Source of the DNA: Vulgatibacter incomptus_A | GTDB lineage: Bacteria; Myxococcota; Myxococcia; Myxococcales; Vulgatibacteraceae | NCBI GenBank assembly: GCA_040391605.1 | Contig: JBEBXK010000006.1 | Location: forward strand, 62,001-126,000 | Direction of reading: 5' to 3' | Length of the DNA stretch: 64,000 bases | Notes under the pieces: generated by a model | Told to the model about the DNA's origin: nothing | The model's database searches: none | What the model saw: the letters and a program-made list of their open reading frames with translations, nothing else | Program-made: the position numbers and the translations under genes | In this document: in pieces, positions 60,033 through 64,000 of the stretch | Position numbering within the stretch: position 1 is the stretch's first letter | Layout of the letters: every line of letters begins with the position of its first letter

Positions 60033-62123
60033 ATGATCTGCCCCTCCCCTCGCCTGTCCGGCATCCAGCGCCGCGCTCCCTCCATGGCCGCATGCCTCTG
60101 CTTTCTCCTGCTCCCCACCGCCGCGGCCGCAGCCGCCGATGAGCCCGCTGCCACCGAGGCTCCCGGGGAGGTCCCTGCCGAATCCCAGCAGGTGGAAGAG
60201 TCGGCGGCAAAGGCGGCCCCACAGCCGGCCTACGAGCTGGAGACCGTCACGGTGACCGCGACCCGCAACGAGCGGGAGGTGAGCACGGCGCCTGCCAGCG
60301 TCAGCGTGATCACGTCGGCCGAGTTGGAGCGGATGCCGGTGGGCGATCTCACCGACGCGATCCGGGACGTGCCCGGCGTGAGCCTCAGCGCCGGTTCGCA
60401 AGGGCGACGCGGCATCAACATCCGCGGCATGGGGGCCTCCTACACCCTGATCCTGATCGACGGGAAGCGGGTGAACTCCAACGAGGCGGTCTTCCGCCAC
60501 AACGACCTCGACATCGGCATGGTGCCGACGGAGGCCATCGAACGCATCGAGGTGGTCCGCGGTTCGATGTCCTCGCTCTATGGCTCCGAGGCGTTGGGCG
60601 GGGTGATCAACATCGTCACCAAGCCCGTCTCCAACGAGTGGAGGGCTGGCATCGACGCCAAGGGCCAGACCCCCTTGAACGGCACCGACGGCGAGGAGCT
60701 GCACTCGAGCGTCTACGTCAGCGGCCCCCTGATCCAGGACAAGCTGGGGATCCGGCTCACCGGTGCCTTCGATCAGCGGCTGCCGTGGCGCGGCGCCGAC
60801 AACCCGGGCGGCGCGGTGCTCGACGCCAGCGGAGGGCCGGTGAGCCGGCCGGACGGCAGCCCGGTCTATCGCGGCGATCTGGCGACCTTGGAGGGCCGCA
60901 GGGATCACAACGGCAGGGCGCGGCTGGTCTGGACGCCGGATCGGCGCCAGTCGATCGCGGCGGAGTACGGGCAGGCCTATCAGACTCGTGAAGGTGAGTA
61001 CTACATACAGTCCTATGGCGTGGCGGACAGCCGGGTCGATCGTCAGGACTTCGTGCTCAGCCACGACGGCAGGTGGGAGTGGGGCTCGTCCCAGCTCCGC
61101 GGCTATCGGGAGGCGGTGGACACCGCGCCGGACGAGCTGCACCAGCAGAATTGGGTGCTGGAGGGGAACTCCACCGTCTTCTTCGGCGATCACGCCCTCA
61201 CCTTCGGCGCGGAGGGCCGCTGGACGGATCTGGAGGCCATCGACACCTTCACCACCAGCGGCAGCGCCTCCGTCTCACAGCAGGCGATCTTCGCCCAGGA
61301 CGAGTACCAGCTGACCGAGGCCGTCTCCCTCCTCCTGGGCGGCCGCCTCGATCACCACGAGAACTTCGGCCTGCACGCCACGCCCCGCGGCTACGTGGTC
61401 TACACGCCGGTGGACGCGCTCACCTTCAAGGGCGGCGTGGGGACGGGCTTTCGCGCGCCGACCCTGCGCCAGCTCAGCGAGGAGTCCATCGTGACGAGCT
61501 GCCGCGGCGCCTGTGCGATCGTCGGCAACCCCAACCTCGATCCGGAGCGGAGCGTCAGCTACGAGGTGTCTGCCGCCTACGAGCCGAGGGGCTGGGGCGT
61601 GGGCGCGACCTTCTTCCAGAACGACGTCAGCGATCTGATCGACACGCCCCGCGGCGCAGGGGTGGAGCCTGCGGGGCAGACGGACGAGGGCCTGGACATC
61701 TACCTGCCGCGGAACGTCGACAAGGCCCGCCTGCGGGGCGTGGAGACCTTCGCGCGGGTCGAGCCCCTGCGCGTGCTGCGCATCAGCCTGAACCATACCT
61801 TCGTGGAGTCGCGGGACGTCGAAGCGGACGAGGAGCTGGACAACCGCCCGAGGCACGTGGTCAACGGCCAGGTCGATTGGAAGGTGGGCTGGCAGCTGGG
61901 GGTCTTCGCGAGGGGGCAGTACATCGGCGAGCAGAAGAGCGGCGACCTGACCCTCGACGGCTACGCCCTCTTCGACGCGGGGCTGAGCTATCGGCCCGTC
62001 GAGACCTTCGGCCTCACCGTGGGGATGCTGAACCTCGCGGACGCGCGGACCGACAGCGGAGATGGATACACCTACCAGGAGCGGGGCAGGACCCTCTACC
62101 TGGGGATGAACGCCAGGTATTAG
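60033..62123 (+). CDS. TonB-dependent outer-membrane receptor (siderophore/cobalamin/haem type)
   Basis: 696 residues from the ATG at 60033; Met18 (60084) is an alternative closer to the signal peptide (AACLCFLLLPTAAAAAA). TonB box ETVTVTATRNERE at ~70, plug domain (DLTDAIRDVPGVSLSAGSQG, then INIRGMGASYTLILIDGKRVN, then ERIEVVRGSMSSLYGSEALGGVINIVTK) and a barrel of about 22 strands ending in LYLGMNARY. The plug motif set resembles CirA/FepA-type siderophore receptors. A Fur-like box upstream and a TonB gene downstream support iron uptake. Ligand unknown. Confidence 0.95.
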   Translation: MICPSPRLSGIQRRAPSMAACLCFLLLPTAAAAAADEPAATEAPGEVPAESQQVEESAAKAAPQPAYELETVTVTATRNEREVSTAPASVSVITSAELERMPVGDLTDAIRDVPGVSLSAGSQGRRGINIRGMGASYTLILIDGKRVNSNEAVFRHNDLDIGMVPTEAIERIEVVRGSMSSLYGSEALGGVINIVTKPVSNEWRAGIDAKGQTPLNGTDGEELHSSVYVSGPLIQDKLGIRLTGAFDQRLPWRGADNPGGAVLDASGGPVSRPDGSPVYRGDLATLEGRRDHNGRARLVWTPDRRQSIAAEYGQAYQTREGEYYIQSYGVADSRVDRQDFVLSHDGRWEWGSSQLRGYREAVDTAPDELHQQNWVLEGNSTVFFGDHALTFGAEGRWTDLEAIDTFTTSGSASVSQQAIFAQDEYQLTEAVSLLLGGRLDHHENFGLHATPRGYVVYTPVDALTFKGGVGTGFRAPTLRQLSEESIVTSCRGACAIVGNPNLDPERSVSYEVSAAYEPRGWGVGATFFQNDVSDLIDTPRGAGVEPAGQTDEGLDIYLPRNVDKARLRGVETFARVEPLRVLRISLNHTFVESRDVEADEELDNRPRHVVNGQVDWKVGWQLGVFARGQYIGEQKSGDLTLDGYALFDAGLSYRPVETFGLTVGMLNLADARTDSGDGYTYQERGRTLYLGMNARY

Positions 62124-62129
62124 GAGGCG

Positions 62130-63026
62130 ATGATGACGCCGGACGACGAGCTCCAGCTCCCTTCCCAGGTCCCGGACGACATGGATCCGACGCCCTTCGG
62201 GAGGCAGGTGCGCCAGAGCCGCAGGTTCTCCTGGCCCGTGATCGGATCGGTGGCGGTGCACGGCGTCCTCGTGGCGGGCGCGCTGATGATCGAGGCGCCC
62301 GCCGCCGCCCGAAGCGATCAGCCCGTCGAGATCATGATGATGACCCGCCTGGTCTCCCCGGCGGGGGGCGGTGGGGCCGCCGCGGTGGCCGAGGCGCCCG
62401 CTGCAGCGCCAGCCGCCCGGCCGATCCGCGAGGCCCGGCCTCGCATCCGGAAGGCGAAGCCGAAGCCCGAGGTCTCCGCGGCGCCACGGCCGACGCCCGC
62501 TGCTGCCGAGGAGCTTCCTCCGGAGCCTGTGGAGCTCGTCGACGAGGATCTCGCCGAGGCGGTCGAGGAGCCGGAAGACTCGCTCCTCGCTTCGGCCGAT
62601 GACGAGGGCTCGTCGAGCGTTGGCGTCGAGGGTGGGTTCACAGGCGGCGGGCCCATGGGCGTGGGCGGCGGCGATCTCCTCGCCATGGGCGGTGGGGTGG
62701 GCAGCGGCATGGGCAGCGCCTTCGGCACCGGCCTCGTCGATGGATCGCGCGCGGCGGTCGCTCCCAAGATCCGCGAGCAGGTCCAGCCGGACTATCCGAG
62801 GGTGGCCCGGCGCCGAGGGATCGAGGGCCTCGTCGTGCTGCACCTGGTGGTCGGCAGGGATGGGGCGGTGGAGCCCGCGTACACCAAGGTGCTCGAGTCG
62901 GTCCCGGGGCTGGACGCCGCCGCCGTCGCCGCCGCCAATCGTTGGCGATTCAGCCCGGCGCGAGACTCGTCGGGATCGGCGCTTCGATCCTTCATCCGCC
63001 TGCCCATCCGCTTCTCGCTTCGTTAG
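62130..63026 (+). CDS. TonB-family energy transducer
   Basis: 298 residues; two ATGs at 62130 and 62133, the second better spaced from AGGAGG. One N-terminal membrane anchor (WPVIGSVAVHGVLVAGALMI, with the His found in TonB helices), a Pro/Glu/Lys/Gly-rich periplasmic spacer to ~210, and a C-terminal TonB domain (QPDYPRVARRRGIEGLVVLHLVVGRDGAVEPAYTKVLESVPGLDAAAVAAANRWRFSPA). Coupled 6 bp behind the receptor. No exbB/exbD is visible; they may lie elsewhere. Confidence 0.93.
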   Translation: MMTPDDELQLPSQVPDDMDPTPFGRQVRQSRRFSWPVIGSVAVHGVLVAGALMIEAPAAARSDQPVEIMMMTRLVSPAGGGGAAAVAEAPAAAPAARPIREARPRIRKAKPKPEVSAAPRPTPAAAEELPPEPVELVDEDLAEAVEEPEDSLLASADDEGSSSVGVEGGFTGGGPMGVGGGDLLAMGGGVGSGMGSAFGTGLVDGSRAAVAPKIREQVQPDYPRVARRRGIEGLVVLHLVVGRDGAVEPAYTKVLESVPGLDAAAVAAANRWRFSPARDSSGSALRSFIRLPIRFSLR

Positions 63027-63160
63027 GCTGCGCTGCGAGGCGGAGGCGAGCGAGCGCATGAGGAGATCGTCCTTCGCCTGGCGCGAGCTGGCCGGTGGGC
63101 TCCGGGCGCGCTTGCAGCCTCTGTGTCGCCTGTAGGCACACTCTCCGAGCAGGTCCTCAG

Positions 63161-64000
63161 ATGTTTCGAAAGACCCTCTTCTGGATGCACCTGGGCTCCG
63201 GCGTCGTCGTGGGCCTGGTGGTGGCGCTGATGTCGTTCACCGGGATCGCCCTGGCGTTCCAGCCGCAGGTAGAGGGATGGCTGCGCGCCGGACTCTACGA
63301 GCTGGAGGTGGATGCGGCGGCTCCGCGGCTCCCCCTCGAGGCGCTCCGAGGGATGGCGGAGGCGGCGCGGAAGCAGGAGTCCGCCACGGCGATCACCGTC
63401 CCCGCCGCCCCCAACGCCGCCGTCGCGATCCACTTCGGCCGCGCGGGTGTCTCGTATTGGCATCCCAACACAGGCGTCCAGCTCGAGGATCCGGCGGCGG
63501 CGTGGTCCGGGCGCTTCGCCGCGCTCAGGGATTGGCATCGCTGGCTCGGCGCACAGGCGGATGGCCGCGCGTTGGGCCGAGCCATCACTGGTGCTTGCAA
63601 TTTCGCTTTTGTATTCTTGATCGTCTCGGGGCTCTACCTCTGGTTCCCGCGCAGGTGGACCCGGCGGACCTTCGCCGGCGTCGCGAGCTTTCGAAGGGGG
63701 CTCCGCGGCAAGGCCCGGGATTTCAACTGGCACCATGTGATCGGCTTCTGGTCGCTGCCCGTGTTGCTCGTGCTCGCGGCGTCCGGGGTGGTGATCTCCT
63801 ATGATTGGGCGCATCGACTGGTCTTTGCGGTGGCGGGGAGCGAGGCGCCGGTCGGACGCCCGGGCCCACCCCGGATCGAGGTAAAGGCACCTGCCGGCGC
63901 GGCGCCGCTGCCACTCGATGCCCTCGTCGAGCGCGCGCGGCTCGAGGCCCCGCTGGCGACGGAGCTGCGCGCGACCCTGGCGCCCCCCGCTGACGAAGGC
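63161..64000 (+). CDS. PepSY-associated membrane protein, PiuB-like (3' end cut by window)
   Basis: The frame is open from the ATG at 63161 to the window edge (280 codons). Helix 1 TLFWMHLGSGVVVGLVVALMSFTGIALAF with the His in FWMHLG, RDWHRWLG, helix FAFVFLIVSGLYLWFPRRW and FNWHHVIGFWSLPVLLVLAASGVVISY are the family's paired-His helices. These proteins often sit with siderophore receptors and may reduce ferric-siderophore in the inner membrane. The family is usually 350-500 residues, so about a third is missing. Same direction as the TonB operon. Confidence 0.85.
   Translation, partial: MFRKTLFWMHLGSGVVVGLVVALMSFTGIALAFQPQVEGWLRAGLYELEVDAAAPRLPLEALRGMAEAARKQESATAITVPAAPNAAVAIHFGRAGVSYWHPNTGVQLEDPAAAWSGRFAALRDWHRWLGAQADGRALGRAITGACNFAFVFLIVSGLYLWFPRRWTRRTFAGVASFRRGLRGKARDFNWHHVIGFWSLPVLLVLAASGVVISYDWAHRLVFAVAGSEAPVGRPGPPRIEVKAPAGAAPLPLDALVERARLEAPLATELRATLAPPADEG

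Noticed and set aside
63058..63135. 25-codon plus-strand frame before the PepSY-type gene
   Set aside because: Arg-rich, no ribosome site, no hydrophobic or motif content; probably chance.
1..64000. tRNA, rRNA, IS elements and prophage genes
   Set aside because: None recognised: no transposase, integrase or phage-structural frame, and no tRNA cloverleaf noticed in the gaps. A dedicated search could still find a tRNA.

Overview
This is a 64 kb, GC-rich, densely coded chromosomal window. It most resembles a Myxococcota (myxobacterial-type) genome, although no rRNA or taxonomic marker is present to prove that. The hints are the many lipoproteins with Gly/Ser-rich tails directly after the lipobox, the ECF sigma/FecR pair, an AraC regulator with a long N-terminal domain, a deoxyhypusine-synthase-like gene, a multi-receiver hybrid kinase and frequent GTG/TTG starts. 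I saw no rRNA, tRNA, insertion sequence, prophage or cas gene. Most gene calls rest on family motifs that can be read in the translations.

Layout. 1-5447 (minus): a truncated quinone oxidoreductase, a FecR-like anti-sigma protein overlapping an ECF sigma factor, a secreted protein with an alanine-rich 18-bp tandem-repeat linker and a barrel-like C-terminus, and dinB. 5514-9342: an Old-Yellow-Enzyme-type oxidoreductase, a haem-motif lipoprotein, YceI, a small unknown protein and a gamma-carbonic-anhydrase-like protein. 9491-15246 (minus): six genes forming an envelope cluster of four lipoproteins, an exported TlpA-like thioredoxin and a predicted outer-membrane barrel. Three of the six carry thioredoxin W-C-x-P-C sites, and most junctions overlap. 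15516-19340: a deoxyhypusine-synthase-like enzyme converging on the tyrosine catabolism genes hpd and hmgA. 19606-26298: an RND tripartite efflux operon divergent from its TetR-type regulator, with palindromic operators between them. 26418-29525: a ferritin-like protein, an AraC regulator and a short-chain dehydrogenase.

29870-41668: a UbiD-type decarboxylase, then a membrane-linked molybdenum enzyme operon (cytochrome b-like, bis-MGD oxidoreductase, four-cluster ferredoxin, Tat-type Rieske protein, small membrane protein). It converges on a molybdenum cofactor operon (mobA, moaA, moaD, moaE, a moaC-mogA fusion, moeA). The two operons look like one functional unit: an enzyme and the supply of its cofactor. 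41845-42887 holds a small lipoprotein and C-terminal gene remnants (MarR-like, GGDEF-like). 42957-49526: glutathionyl-hydroquinone reductase, an exported catalase under a convincing OxyR-type operator, an ankyrin lipoprotein like the AnkB partner of catalases, a Tat-exported pirin and a copper-type P-ATPase, together an oxidative and metal stress block. 49882-52319: a UBP zinc finger protein, an ArsC/Spx-like protein, an unknown lipoprotein and a YggS-like PLP protein. 52603-57994 (minus): a three-gene signalling operon (hybrid kinase with three receivers, CheR methyltransferase, REC-PAS kinase). 58175-59608: an MFS exporter. 59954-64000: a Fur-box-like promoter driving a TonB-dependent receptor, a TonB-type protein and a PepSY-type membrane protein cut by the window edge.
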